Source: Euborellia annulipes
Lineage: Eukaryota > Arthropoda > Insecta > Dermaptera > Anisolabididae
Assembly (NCBI GenBank): GCA_023213315.1
Contig: JAKCPI010001785.1
Coordinates: 78,420 to 142,419 of the forward strand
Direction of reading: 5' to 3'
DNA length: 64,000 bases
Shown here one piece after another: positions 51,682 through 61,743 of the stretch. The translations under genes and the position numbers were made by a program. Below the pieces are notes generated by a model. The model was not told the origin of the DNA. It ran no database searches and saw only the letters and a list, made by a program, of their open reading frames with translations. Position 1 is the first letter of the stretch. Every line of letters starts with the position of its first letter.

Positions 51682-51740
51682 AATTACATTATAATTTCAT
51701 CTTATGATTCGTTCAACTCAACTGCCTGTTTGTATTTGGG
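51682..51740 (+). other. Candidate non-coding 5' exon
   Basis: Bounded by TTTCTTTTCAG and GGG|GTGAGT, 59 nt. Like 49733-49799 it starts AATT and ends in TTTG before GTGAGTTTATT, so the two may be duplicates. It contains one ATG, out of context. Confidence 0.5.
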
Positions 51741-52079
51741 GTGAGTTTATTCAAATTTTATTGAAATTTTTAACTATCCTGGACAAATACCCTGTATATG
51801 AGGTGCAATTGAAACAAAAATATTTTTAATTTGTAGCACTAAAGGCCCCACATTATGCACCATCGAGAAAATTTTAAAATGTCGGCTAATAAGCCCACAA
51901 TCTTCCGTCCACGCACTATTGGCCCACCCGGTATATATAAATTATATTACATATTAATAAATAATACAATTTTCGATTTCATTAAAAAAAAATTTTTTCC
52001 CTTTTTTTTCTCTTTTACCTCCTTTTGTTGAATAAATTATTTTTTTTTTTAATTTTTTTTTTTCCTTATTTGCGAGCAG

Positions 52080-52389
52080 ATCTCTCCCTGACTTACCACC
52101 TCCCAGTCATCCACCCTCGACGGATACTGTTTGTGGAGGAGGTGCTTGGGGATTGGAAGAAAACCTTTGGCACAGGACGCTGCGAAATCACCCACGATGA
52201 ACAGTCAGGCTGAAGATGAGTGCTCAAAGGTCGCAACATCGGGATCTGCCAGCGAGAACCGACGGGATTCGGTTGTGGTCTCTCACTCTGACCAGTCCCG
52301 GACGGTTGGGGTAGCTCCCAGTGGCGGCGGTTTCAATCCTGAGGGACAGCCCAGCGGATCGCGGAACAAGGAGTTGTGCATCGGCTCAG
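52080..52389 (+). CDS. First coding exon of an unrecognised plus-strand gene
   Basis: A long T-rich tract and GCGAGCAG precede a markedly GC-rich 310-nt exon that ends at the donor CAG|GTAGGC. An in-frame stop (TGA, 52089-52091) limits translation upstream, so the start is ATG at 52197. This gives 64 codons: MNSQAEDECSKVATSGSASE, NRRDSVVVSHSDQSRTVGVA, PSGGGFNPEGQPSGSRNKEL and CIGS, with one base left over. The polypeptide is polar, rich in S, G and charged residues, and probably disordered, like the N-terminus of a regulatory or signalling protein. I do not recognise it. The next exon should begin in phase 1; none was found before 64000. The exon's 5' 31 bp recur at 54052-54082. Confidence 0.68.
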
Positions 52390-52496
52390 GTAGGCGCCGT
52401 CGATCCACCCATCCCCTGTCCTCGGTCATCCCCACCCCCTCACTCACAGCCGATATACAAGTCATATTAGGGGCCTTTTGTCAGAAATTGGAACAA

Positions 52497-54033
52497 CGCA
52501 CATAGGAGTATTTGAAGTAAAAACCCGATCAAAATAGAAAAACTCAAAATTGATGCTTCTTTATCTACTATAACCGGTTTATTGGAATCAAGGACGGATC
52601 CAGAGGTGTTTCTCGGGAGGGGGGGTAACCTGGTGTGACTGGTCGCACAACACAATTTTTCTTAATTTCGGAAAATTTAAAGGCGCATTCTGGCCAATTA
52701 TTTATTATTTTCCTTATATAAGAATATAAATACGCGTACAAATAAAATTTTTAAGTATTAATTTTTAAAATTTTACATTAAAAATAAAATTTTTTTCGAA
52801 AAAAAGTATTTTTTTTTTCAAATCTCGTGGAGGGGGTTATTACCCCCTTTACACCCCCAACCCTTCCGGTTCGGCTACCTGGTCATAACATCACTCGGAA
52901 CCCAGCCATTGTGTCAACTGCTTGTCTTGGTTCTAGGCGCTCTCATTTTCGTTAGTCAGTTTTTTGTGCAAAATGTCTTCATGTGGTGGTCAACAGAAAA
53001 AAACGACTTGAATGTGGAAATTGAAGGTATGCTCTCTATATTACAGTATATTTGATTCAGTTTAAACGTAATTATCACTGTTTCTTATAAATATCAAAAG
53101 TCGCTTTTTTGTACGTTTTTTTTAAGAAAATTTCAGACAAATTAGTGTTTTTGTTTATGTGTCGCGGCTTGTCGCCTCAAACTTTTTATCTGGGCATAAA
53201 GTTTAGTCCTTTAGGATGTAGAAACAAGAAAAATATATCCCCCCATCTCACCCTATATTTTCTTATAGTATTTTTACGTGAACGAGGGACTCCGTTCTTC
53301 GGGAGGACATGAAGTTAGTTGAATGAGTCTTTCTTCCATCAAATTCATTTTTTCTTCTATTTTTTTTTCCTTTGAACTCTTTCAAAATATCATAGAACTC
53401 CATTCTGGTAATTTTTTAACTCTTCCCAAAGGTTCTATAACAAAAGAAAACTAAAATTATACTAAATCGATTTAATGAATTTCTGTTCCCTCGTTCACTT
53501 TAAAGTCTAATAAAAAAATATGGGGTGAGTCGGGGTGAAATGTTTTTCTTGTTTCTACATCCTAAAAGACTAAACTTTATGCCCATATAAAAAGTTTGAG
53601 GCGACAAGCGCGACACATAAACAAAAACACTAATTTGTCTGAAATTTTCTTTAAAAAAATGTTCAAAAAAGCGACTTTGATATTTATAAAAAACAGTGAT
53701 AATTACGTTCAAACTTAATCAAATATACTGTAATATAGAGAGCTTACCTTCAATTTCCACATTCAAGTCGTTTTTTCTGTTGACCGCCGCATGAAGACAT
53801 TTTGCACCAAAAACTGAGTAACGAAAATGAAGCCCTAAAAACAAGACAAGCAGTTAAAACAATGACTGACTTCCGACTGACATTGTGACCAGATAGCCGA
53901 ACCAGAAGGGTCTCAGGAGCTGGATTCCAATAAGCCGGTTATAGTAGATGAAGAAACATCCATTTTGGGAAGCATTAGGTAAACTTTGAGTTTTCTATTT
54001 TGATCGGGTTTTACGTCAAATACCCCTATGTGC
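52497..54033. repeat. Large inverted repeat (palindromic duplication)
   Basis: Arms 52497-53262 (including a 270-bp MITE) and 53517-54033 are inverted copies about 500 bp long around a 254-bp spacer. They share GTTATAGTAGAT-AAGAA, TTCGGCTACCTGGTC/GACCAGATAGCCGAA, CAAAATGTCTTCATG and AAAAGTTTGAGGCGACAAG. Each arm contains exon-like sequence. Left-arm plus strand from about 52864 reads FGYLVITSLGTQPLCQLLVL and then VSQFFVQNVFMWWSTEKNDL, up to a GTATGC donor. Right-arm plus strand reads IAEPEGSQELDSNKPVIVDE and then ETSILGSIR, up to a GTAAAC donor. The two readings are antisense to each other, so at most one is a real protein relic. Confidence 0.8.
52589..52858 (+). mobile_element. hAT-type MITE family 1, right end lost
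   Basis: CAAGGACGGATCCAGAGGTG, G-run, TAACCTGGTGTGACTGGTCGCAC and TTTCGAAAAAAAGTATT match family 1. The right terminal repeat is replaced by ACACCCCCAACCC. It is present in the left arm of the inverted repeat only, so it inserted after the arms arose. Confidence 0.78.
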
Positions 54034-54051
54034 AACGGTTAGATACACCCC

Positions 54052-54082
54052 CCAGTCATTCACCCTCGACGGATACTGTTTG
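54052..54082 (+). repeat. Duplicated piece of the 52080 exon
   Basis: The 31 bp CCAGTCATTCACCCTCGACGG... differ by one base from 52103-52133 in the exon at 52080-52389, and directly follow the right arm of the palindrome. Confidence 0.8.
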
Positions 54083-54085
54083 AGC

Positions 54086-54127
54086 TTAAATAAAATCATC
54101 GGATTGCATGGGATCCGAACCCCCGAA
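54086..54127 (-). repeat. SINE-A fragment
   Basis: TTAAATAAAATCATCGGATTGCATGGGATCCGAACCCCCG is the inverted body/B-box junction of SINE-A. Confidence 0.6.
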
Positions 54128-54130
54128 AGG

Positions 54131-54650
54131 GAGTCTCTTAAAAATTATTTCACTTCGAATTTATCCCTAATAAATAAATAAATACAAAAAATGACACTTG
54201 AAAGTGTTTTATTTATTTAGGGGTAAGTTTTAAGAGTGGGTAAATAAAGGGAGTCTTTTAAAAATTATTTCACTTCGAATTGATCCCTAATAAATAAATA
54301 AATACAAAAAATGACACTTGAAAGTGTTCTATTTATTTAGGGGTAAATTTTAAGAGTGGGTAAATAAAGGGAGTCTTTTAAAAATTATTTTACTTCGGAT
54401 TGATCCCTAATAAATAAAAAATACAAAATATGACACTTAAGAGTGTTTTATTTATTTAGGGGTAAGTTATAAGGGTGGTAAATAAGGAGAGTCTTTTAAA
54501 AATTATTTCACTTCGAATTGATCCCTAATAAATAAATAAATACAAAAAATGACACTTGAAAGTGTTTTATTTATTTAGGGGTAAGTTTTAAGGGTGGTAA
54601 ATAAAGGGAGTCTTTTAAAAATTATTTCACTTGGAATGTATTCCGAAATG
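54131..54650 (+). repeat. Tandem array, 120-bp unit, more than four copies
   Basis: Units start at 54131, 54251, 54371, 54489 and 54608 with GAGTCTTTTAAAAATTATTTCACTTCG. Each contains a weak hairpin, CCCTAATAAATAAATAAATA against TATTTATTTAGGGG, around GACACTTGAAAGTGT. A homologous array with the same period is at 58688-58990. Confidence 0.92.
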
Positions 54651-54719
54651 ATTAAAACCCCGTTAGTTTGCAAGTAAATAGAATTTTTATAAATAGAGAA
54701 TTTATTTAATAATTTTTTT

Positions 54720-54917
54720 TTTTGGGCGCTCTGAGACCAATGCTATCTTTCTATCGATCGATGCCTTCAGGTGCATTTGAGTTGGGCCAAGAGTCCGTCG
54801 TTTGGGATCATCTCTCTCGATCTCTCTCGTGTGTTTTGTTTCTTTTATATTGTGTGTGCAAATAAGAGGTTCATCCTCCAAACTCGTTACTCCCCGTCTG
54901 GTCATCTTATTATTACG
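54720..54917 (+). other. First-exon-like module A (paired with 59095-59308)
   Basis: GGGCGCTCTGAGACCAATGC, a CTCTCTCGATCTCTCTCG tract and TTCATCCTCCAAACTCG end at ACG|GTAATT. The segment is GC-richer than its flanks and homologous along its length to 59095-59308. No ORF is shared by the two, so if transcribed it is non-coding. Confidence 0.45.
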
Positions 54918-54999
54918 GTAATTAATATTTTCGTATCTCATTTGCATAATGAATTAAATTTCTATTTTCAATTTTTTTTTCTCTCTCTTAAAATATACT

Positions 55000-55990
55000 T
55001 ATAAAATTATCCAATTTTTAAATACAACGCTATGATGAAGTCGTGTACACCCCAGTTAGAGGGTGATAAAGGGTGTAAATTCACCCCTTCTTATAAACAA
55101 AACAGTATTTTTCTTCAAAAACTAAATCTTAATAGAAAATTATTATTATTATTATTTTAATTTTTTTCTTTTAATCAAATTTATTACTTTCTATGCCTTG
55201 TCACCCATCCTCCACCCTTCTAACTGAAAATTTAGTTCTTCTATAATATTTAATAAGAAATTATTATTAAATAAATGAAAATAGAAATTCTTAAACTTTT
55301 ATCTCTGGTCAATCGTATAGTAATAAGTGAGATTTTTAGAGGTGGAATTTTTTTCATTGTCTGGATGTAGTGTAGTAATAGGGGTGGTTTTTTTTTTTTG
55401 GAGGTGGTGACTTAAAACAGCTACTGATTCAAATATTATTATATAAAATTCTTTATCATTTATTTAAAAGAACAGACAATTTCAAAATATCTTAATTTTT
55501 CTAATAAACCTCTCAATTGTTCATCCCTTTATCAGTTAATAATTAAATATGCCAAGAGGGATGGAGGGGCAAATTACTTGAATCATCTATTCTATTCTAT
55601 AAAATTTTCCATAAAAATCACTCAATTTTTTTTTTTTTTTTAAATAGAAAGATTTGTTAAAATAAAAAAAATTTATCAAAAAGAAAAAACCCTTAAGAGA
55701 ATTGGACACAAACGATTTATTCCTTTCCAATTAGAAACAAATCAAGTAGGCTACTTAATTAAAAAAAAAAAAAATTTTATTAATCCCCTATCTAAATGAA
55801 TTGAAGCAAAAATTATAATTTAAATTGTATTAATTCCCCATTTGAAGTTAAGCTAAATACCCGATAAACATACTAATATACTTTTATATTTAAACATGGG
55901 AAAGGAAAGGATTACGGGAAAATAAAACAATTATATATCTTTATTGAATATTTAAAATATGATGATAGAAGACGATTAAAAAAAATAAAT
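55000..55990. other. No gene seen; partly duplicated at 59.4-59.7 kb
   Basis: GGGTGATAAAGGGTGTAAATTCACCCCTTCTTATAAA has a counterpart at 59450-59500, and CTTTTATCTCTGGTCAATCGTATAGTAATAAGTG has counterparts at 58320 and 59640. No exon was found. Confidence 0.5.
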
Positions 55991-56005
55991 ATTTCTTTGT
56001 TTCAG

Positions 56006-56134
56006 AGGAGAGCAAATGCATCTGCGTCAAAGGGGTCAAGAGGCCAGTCGATTGAACGCAAAGTGCCTCTTCTCCAGTGCGATTCTGTTTGTGAGAATAA
56101 AACGTCACACGCACCCCCTCTCCACAATTAAAAG
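56006..56134 (+). other. Exon-like module B, non-coding
   Basis: CTTTGTTTCAG and AAAAG|GTATTTATAATTTGCAT bound 129 nt of GC-richer sequence (GTCAAGAGGCCAGTCG). A partner with the same splice-site contexts lies at 57477-57691. Frames are interrupted. Confidence 0.45.
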
Positions 56135-56598
56135 GTATTTATAATTTGCATATTTCTCTTGAAAGGGTTAACATTTTATTTTTATATTTACTTTCTTAAA
56201 ACATATTTATAAAATTATCCTTTGTCTTAAAACTTGAAACCAGAGGGTGTAAACGGGATCATGGAAATATCAGGCAATTTTGAAAAGTATCAGAGAAATT
56301 TATTATAACTTTTTACTCAATCAATTATATCTACACTGAGAAAAAAATAATTTCTATTAAATTTCTATATTATCGCGCCTTCTAAAGCTATGTCAAATTA
56401 GTTTTTAAATTGTTTTTACTATGTCTCAAGAACAAAAAGAGCTAGGAGCTTGAAATTTAGGAACACCCCTGGCACGTGACACGAAGCTCATCATCTATAT
56501 TTTTTTAACTCATTATCATACAGTAAAAAAAAGGTTCATTCAATCATTAATTGAAAAAATAAATCTGTTAATTCTTAAAAGATATAAGTAAAGTCAGT

Positions 56599-56784
56599 AT
56601 AGAAGAAAAGGGGATGAAAAACAGCAGCTAGTCGTATTTCATTATTTTAATTCCCATCATGTTGACGTTTCGATTCCGGTAGGGATCATCCTCAGAATGG
56701 CCTGGGGGGAATCGAAACGTCATGGGAATTAAAATAATGAAATACGACTAGCTGTTCTTTCTTTTCTTCCCCTTTTCTTCTATC
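56599..56784. repeat. Inverted pair with Penelope/hammerhead-like hairpin
   Basis: Same family as 16401-16780: ATAGAAGAAAAGGGGATG, GACTAGCTG/CAGCTAGTC, TTTCATTATTTTAATTCCCAT and GTTGACGTTTCGATTCCGGTAGGGATCATCCTCAGAA. It has collapsed, so that only one arm keeps the full CTGAGGATGATCCC block. Confidence 0.72.
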
Positions 56785-56999
56785 CTCATTGAACTACCAG
56801 CTATAAGATCTACGTACCTACTTAATATAAGTAAAGTTGGCTGTTCAATTTGTTGAAAAAAAAGACAACTTTAATCAAAACTTTAGACATCTTAATTACA
56901 AGAATAAAAATTTTAAATCATGGAAAAATAGAAAAATTTCTCTGGAAAACCTTGAATTATCTGGAAAATTTCAAATCATTTCTCTGTAGCCACCCTGTT

Positions 57000-57225
57000 A
57001 ATATTTAGAGAGAGAAAGTATTGGATTCATGTCAAAAATTCGATGTCGAGATTTTGATGGATATACACGTTTTGAGGTCCCCTGAATTCAAAAAAGTGGT
57101 TTTCGCGATATGGTCTGTCTGTGTGTCTGTCTGTCTGTCTGGGTTCAATTTAAAGCATGAAGGAAACTCTTACCAAGGGTAAGAGAAAGTTGTGTACTGT
57201 GCGACCAGACACACCAGATTTTTAT
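57000..57225 (+). repeat. Dispersed family R, internally deleted
   Basis: TTAGAGAGAGAAAGTATTGGATTC to AAAGCATGAAGGAA, then directly the opposite terminus ACTCTTACCAAGGGTAAGAGAAAGTTGTG...CACACCAGATTTTT. The central 400 bp of the family are missing. Confidence 0.75.
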
Positions 57226-57476
57226 TTCTATTACATAAAATTGAATTTTTGATTTTTAATTTTTTTAAATTTAGCCCTAATAACACTTTCATAATTTGAG
57301 TCAAATAATTATTCTGGAAATATAAATATTCAAATATTAGTATTAAAATTAAAAAGAATATTTGTGAAAGGATTAAGGGATAAATAAAACAATGATTTAA
57401 TAAAATAATCTTTATTGGATATTTTTTAATGATTGAATAGGATAAAAAATAATAGCTAAATATTTCTTTGTTTCAG

Positions 57477-57691
57477 AAGAGAGACCTTAGAAAAAAACAT
57501 CCATGTGCGTCATCATTATCGTCAAATAAACAGCACATACGCAATTGCAAATTATTTTTAATTGTGAGCTGATACAAGCAAAGCAAAGCAACTCTTTTAG
57601 TTGAATTCATCTCGAGGAAGGAGCCATCTCTGTCCGATTCTTTTAGTGGGAATAAAAGGGCACACACCCCTCATCTCACTCCAATTAAAAG
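57477..57691 (+). other. Exon-like module B', non-coding
   Basis: CTTTGTTTCAG and TTAAAAG|GTATTTATTATTTGCATATTT bound 215 nt; both ends match module B at 56006-56134, while the middle is longer and different. Confidence 0.45.
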
Positions 57692-57940
57692 GTATTTATT
57701 ATTTGCATATTTCATTTTCATAAAGGGTTAACATTTTTTTTTTATTTTTATAACTGTGATTAACATTTCGTTTAAAACTATATTATTATTTTTAATAATG
57801 TTAACAGAGGGTGGTGAGGTGTACATGCTTTCCCTTCTAATTAAAATATTATTATCATTTTTTTGTAAACTCTCTCTTTCTACAAACAAACTCACGAATC
57901 ATATTTAATAAGAAAAAATAATAATTTTTATTTTTTACAG

Positions 57941-58025
57941 GGGTGTCTTTTGCTAAAGGTCGACTTCTCCTCGTCCTTCTCGCTCAAGTCTCGCTCAAAT
58001 CTCAGCGCACTTCTCTCTGGAATAG
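57941..58025 (+). other. Exon-like module C, non-coding
   Basis: TTTTTTACAG, then GGGTGTC, CTTCTCGCTCAAG and TCTCAGCGCACTTC, ending at AATAG|GTGAGT. Its 85 nt and about 200 bp upstream are duplicated at 59664-59961 (module C'). Reading frames differ between the two. Confidence 0.5.
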
Positions 58026-58687
58026 GTGAGTTCTGACAAATTTTTTAATCTTATAATTTCATATCACAAATAATAACTTCATTTTCCTGGCATTCTCTCT
58101 ATTTTAATAATTCGAGTATAACAACCCTCTCATTTTATTATAATATTTGAATATCATTTAAATTTATAAAAATCTCTCCCTCTCTATTCTTTGATTAATA
58201 AATTTTGATTCTCTCTGGGACATTTTCTAACATAGAAAAATATTTCAAATTATATTTAAAAACATTATCTGCTTTCTATATTAGGCCTATAGAAATGAAT
58301 AGGAGGGTTGCTTTTTAAACTTTTATCTCTCGTCAGTCGTATAGCAATAAGTGCGATTTTTTTTTATCAGAGTGCTAATTGGCCAGAATAAAAGGAAGTT
58401 GAGTCAATGCGGTAAATTTAAAACTTTAAAATTTGCGCCAAAGGCGAGCAAAGGAGTCCAGGAGGGGTGTTTTGGGCAGGCTTTTCCACTTGTACTTTAT
58501 ATAATGTTTGATTGAGGGAAAAAAAAATTAAATTTTTTTTTAAATTTTTTTTGGGGGATCGAAATGAATAGGATATGTTCCTGTTATAACTTTTTCTTTT
58601 TATTCATTTTTTGTGGTGTGGGTTTATCGAGAATTTTCCTTTGCTTCACATGAGAATTTAATTTGGTTTTAGGGGTGGATTAATTAA

Positions 58688-58990
58688 GTAAGTCTTTTAA
58701 AAATTATTCAAGTTCGAATATATCCCTAATAAATAAATAAATAGTAAAAAGAACCCTAGGAAGTATTTTCTTAAATTAGGGGTTGGTTTTAGGGGTGGAT
58801 TAATTAAGTAAGTCTTTTAAAAAATTATTCAAGTTGGAATATATCCCTAATAAATAAATAAATAGTAAAAAGAACCATAGGAAGTATTTTCTTAAATTAG
58901 GGGTGGGTTTTAGGGGTGGATTAATTAAGTAAGTCTTTTAAAAATTATTCAAGTTGGAATATATCCCTAATAAATAAATAAATACTCAAA
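58688..58990 (+). repeat. Tandem array, 120-bp unit, about three copies
   Basis: Units begin AAGTCTTTTAAAAATTATTCAAGTT near 58690, 58810 and 58931 and contain CCCTAATAAATAAATAAATA as in the 54131 array. Both arrays are followed by CCGTTAGTTTGCAAGTAAATAGAATTTTT. Confidence 0.9.
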
Positions 58991-59094
58991 AGAACGAATT
59001 TTTTTTCCCAACGGAATAAAATCCCGTTAGTTTGCAAGTAAATAGAATTTTTTTAAATAGAGAATTTATTTGATAATTTTAATTTTTGGGCGTT

Positions 59095-59308
59095 CAGAGA
59101 GCAATGCGATTTATCTAAGCCTGTTTGTTTGGTGCCTGCCTGTCTGTCAGTTGTATTCGAGACGAGACAAGAGTCATTACGTGGAGCTCTCTCCTCTCTC
59201 TCTCTCTCTCTCGTGTGTTTATTTTCTTTTATATTGTGTTGTTATTGTGCATATAAGACGTTCATCCCCCAAACTCATTACTCCCCTTCTTGTCATCTTT
59301 TTCTTAAG
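59095..59308 (+). other. First-exon-like module A'
   Basis: GGGCGTTCAGAGAGCAATGCG, an initiator-like TGTCAGTTG near 59146, a CTCTCTCTCTCTC tract and CATCCCCCAAACTCATTACTCCCC end at TTAAG|GTAATG. It is the duplicate of 54720-54917. Confidence 0.45.
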
Positions 59309-59874
59309 GTAATGAATATATTTATATCTCATTTTGATAACGAATTAAATTTCTATTTTCTTTTTTTTTTCTGTCTTAAAATATATTACTTAGAGTATAT
59401 AAAATTATCCAATTTTATAGAAATAATGAATTCATGTACCCAAGGGGAAGGGTGAGTTTATCAGAAGGGCTGTAAATCACCCCTTCTGATAAATAAAATA
59501 GTATTTTAAAATACTAATACAAAATTATATTTTTTGTAAAATTTTAACATTTAAGGAAATTGATTACTTTCTCTCCCTCCTCACCCTCCACCCCTATTGC
59601 AGAGAATTTCTAATAATTGAAAATATAAATTCTTAAACTTTTATCTCTCGTCAATTATATAAATTATAACTGTGATTAACATTTCGTTTAAAACTATATT
59701 ATTATTTTTAATAATGTTAACAGATGGTGGTGAGGTGTACATGCTTTCCCTTCTAATTAAAATATTATAATTTTTCATTTTTTTGTCATTATTATTTTTT
59801 TATTTTTTTTTTATAAACTCTCTCTTTCTACACAACACACGAATCTCATTTAATATTTTTTTTTTTTTTTACAG

Positions 59875-59961
59875 AGGTGTCTATTCTCCCTTCATCATCG
59901 ACCTTCTCGTTTGGGCATCCCCGTCTCAGCGCACTTCGTTCGAGTCTCCCCTTTGCTATTG
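59875..59961 (+). other. Exon-like module C', non-coding
   Basis: TTTTTTTACAG, then AGGTGTC, CATCGACCTTCTCG and GTCTCAGCGCACTTCG, ending at ATTG|GTAAGT; the copy of module C with the splice sites kept. Confidence 0.5.
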
Positions 59962-60454
59962 GTAAGTCCTGACCAAATTTTTTCAATTTATTAGTTCAAA
60001 TCACAAATATTAATTACATTTTCTTGGAAAGGTCTATCTCTTTTAAAATCTCGTGTATAAAAAAAAAAACCCTTATTTTATTTATTATCATTTAAACCAA
60101 TAGAAGTCTGTCTCTGTCTCTCTCTCTCTCTCTTTTGACTCCGCTTCCAAAAGTTTTTTTTGAATGTGAGTGTAGGTTTTTTTTTTTTAATTAAATTTAA
60201 AAATTTCGTCCTAAAACCTCATTTTATTTTAGAGCATTCTAATATGGATTAATATTTCTAATTAAACGTTGTATAATTACCGGTATATTAGATAATAAAA
60301 AATATCCCCCCCTTTTGATAAGGGATGTTTTTTAAGGGTATGTGAATAAAATAATTTGTAAATACTTCTCCAAATTGGCTTCGTAATTTGATTATTAATA
60401 AAACAATAGACAATGGCCAATACAAAAATTCACCTCAATTAATTACATTTATTA

Positions 60455-60525
60455 TTGCAAATATTTCGATGTTAATACAATAACATCATCGTCAGTGCAT
60501 TCTACAAATAGTGAAATATTACAAA
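60455..60525 (-). repeat. Hammerhead-like hairpin beside the Penelope-like fragment
   Basis: On the minus strand, GCACTGACGATGATGTTATTG then TATTAACATCGAAATATTTGC: CTGACGAT, stem GATGTTA/TAACATC, GAAAT. The same extra T separates CTGANGA from the stem as in the hairpins near 16.6 and 56.7 kb. Confidence 0.5.
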
Positions 60526-60561
60526 ATGGTTGTTAGACAAAAATATTCATACCTCACTTAC

Positions 60562-60837
60562 AAATGTTACAGGTGAAAAACACAAATTCCAAATGTTGAC
60601 AAAAAATTGTAAAAATAAAAAATTTATAAAAAAGTTGCCATAAAAAATTATAAAAGAAAAAACGTGTATGATCAAATATTCAAATTCAAAATATGTTTAA
60701 TAATAATAAATATTTATCGAAAAAATAAAAATTCTCAAATCATTTCCCTAAAAACAAAACAACACATCATAGCAACTGCTAAACCCGACACAATCCCTTT
60801 GAAAATTAATCGCCTTACTTCCATAAGCTTTTATAAA
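60562..60837 (+). repeat. Direct repeat 1 flanking the Penelope-like fragment
   Basis: 276 bp from AAATGTTACAGGTGAAAAAC to CATAAGCTTTTATAAAA, nearly identical to 61467-61743. Such repeats resemble the 'pLTRs' of Penelope-like elements, which arise from tandem, partly truncated copies. Confidence 0.9.
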
Positions 60838-60851
60838 ACATTTCTCCATAA

Positions 60852-61481
60852 ATTCCCTTTATTTACAAAATTAACCCTCTTAGATATTTTGTACGGAGAA
60901 TTATTAAGTTGTGTGATCAGGAATTTATACATGATAGCCTTAATAAGTTGAGAGATAATGCTATGTCGAATGGCTATCCAAGATTTTTAATTAATAAAAT
61001 TATTAATCAAGTTTTATCTAAATATAGAAATCAAGATTTAGCTGTTGCAGGATCGGGCAGTGTCAATCATATTAAACAATTTTTTCCAATATTTTATTTA
61101 CCAGGGGCCTCAGAAAGAATTTCAAAATTGTTCAATAATTATAATATTTCGATTGTTATGAAACCTTTAAATAATCTAAGGTTCTTATATAACAATAAGA
61201 GTCATTTCCCTTTGAGTGAGAAATCAAATGTGATTTACAGGATACAATGCGAGGGTTGTAGGGAACAAAACAGGGATGTTTTTTACATTGGCCAAACAAA
61301 AAGGCAGGTATCTTGTAGACTTTATGAGCATGATTATAGTATAAGATATCATAAATTAACAACCGCGTTAGCCCAACATGCTGAAAATTTTTCGCATAAA
61401 TTTAATTTTGCGGACTGTAAAATCCTATATCATGAGGATAATAGGATTAAAAGGGAATTTATGGAGAAATGTTACAGGTGA
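60852..61481 (+). pseudogene. Penelope-like element, C-terminal linker and GIY-YIG endonuclease
   Basis: A frame open from about 60852 encodes IKLCDQEFIHDSLNKLRDNA, MSNGYPRFLINKIINQVL, and then the GIY-YIG nuclease: SNVIYRIQCEGC, DVFYIGQTKRQVSCRLYEHD, TTALAQHAENFSHKFNF and KILYHEDNRIKREFMEKC. The Penelope-type features are the C-x-x-C knuckle before FYIGQT, the R-x-x-x-R-x-x-E-H motif and the final E. Such elements prime their reverse transcription at the nick this domain makes. The reverse transcriptase, which should precede the linker, is absent, so the copy is truncated. The stop at 61481 lies 15 bp inside direct repeat 2. No stop interrupts the nuclease, so the fragment is fairly young. 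Confidence 0.93.
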
Positions 61482-61743
61482 AAAACACAAATTCCAAATG
61501 TTGACAAAAAATTGTAAAAATAAAAAATTTATAAAAAAGTTGCCATAAAAAATTATAAAAGAAAAAACGTGTATGATCAAATATTCAAATTCAAAATATG
61601 TTTAATAATAATAAATATTTATCGAAAAAATAAAAATTCTCAAATCATTTCCCTAAAAACAAAACAACACATCATAGCAACTGCTAAACCCGACACAATC
61701 CCTTTGAAAATTAATCGCCTTACTTCCATAAGCTTTTATAAAA
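61467..61743 (+). repeat. Direct repeat 2 flanking the Penelope-like fragment
   Basis: It starts at the end of the nuclease frame (AAATGTTACAGG) and is about 905 bp from direct repeat 1, with at most a few differences. The short ORF inside (61569 onward) is the same as that at 60664 and is not a known protein. Confidence 0.9.

Noticed and set aside
52283..52465. 60-residue minus-strand frame
   Set aside because: Antisense of the GC-rich coding exon 52080-52389; no splice sites or start context on that strand.
54131..54650. CRISPR-like array
   Set aside because: The 120-bp units repeat as a whole without unique spacers, and the host is eukaryotic; it is a minisatellite.
60664..60951. 95-residue frame upstream of the Penelope nuclease
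   Set aside because: Its first half is the direct repeat, present again at 61569 with a different ending, and its second half is out of frame with the nuclease.
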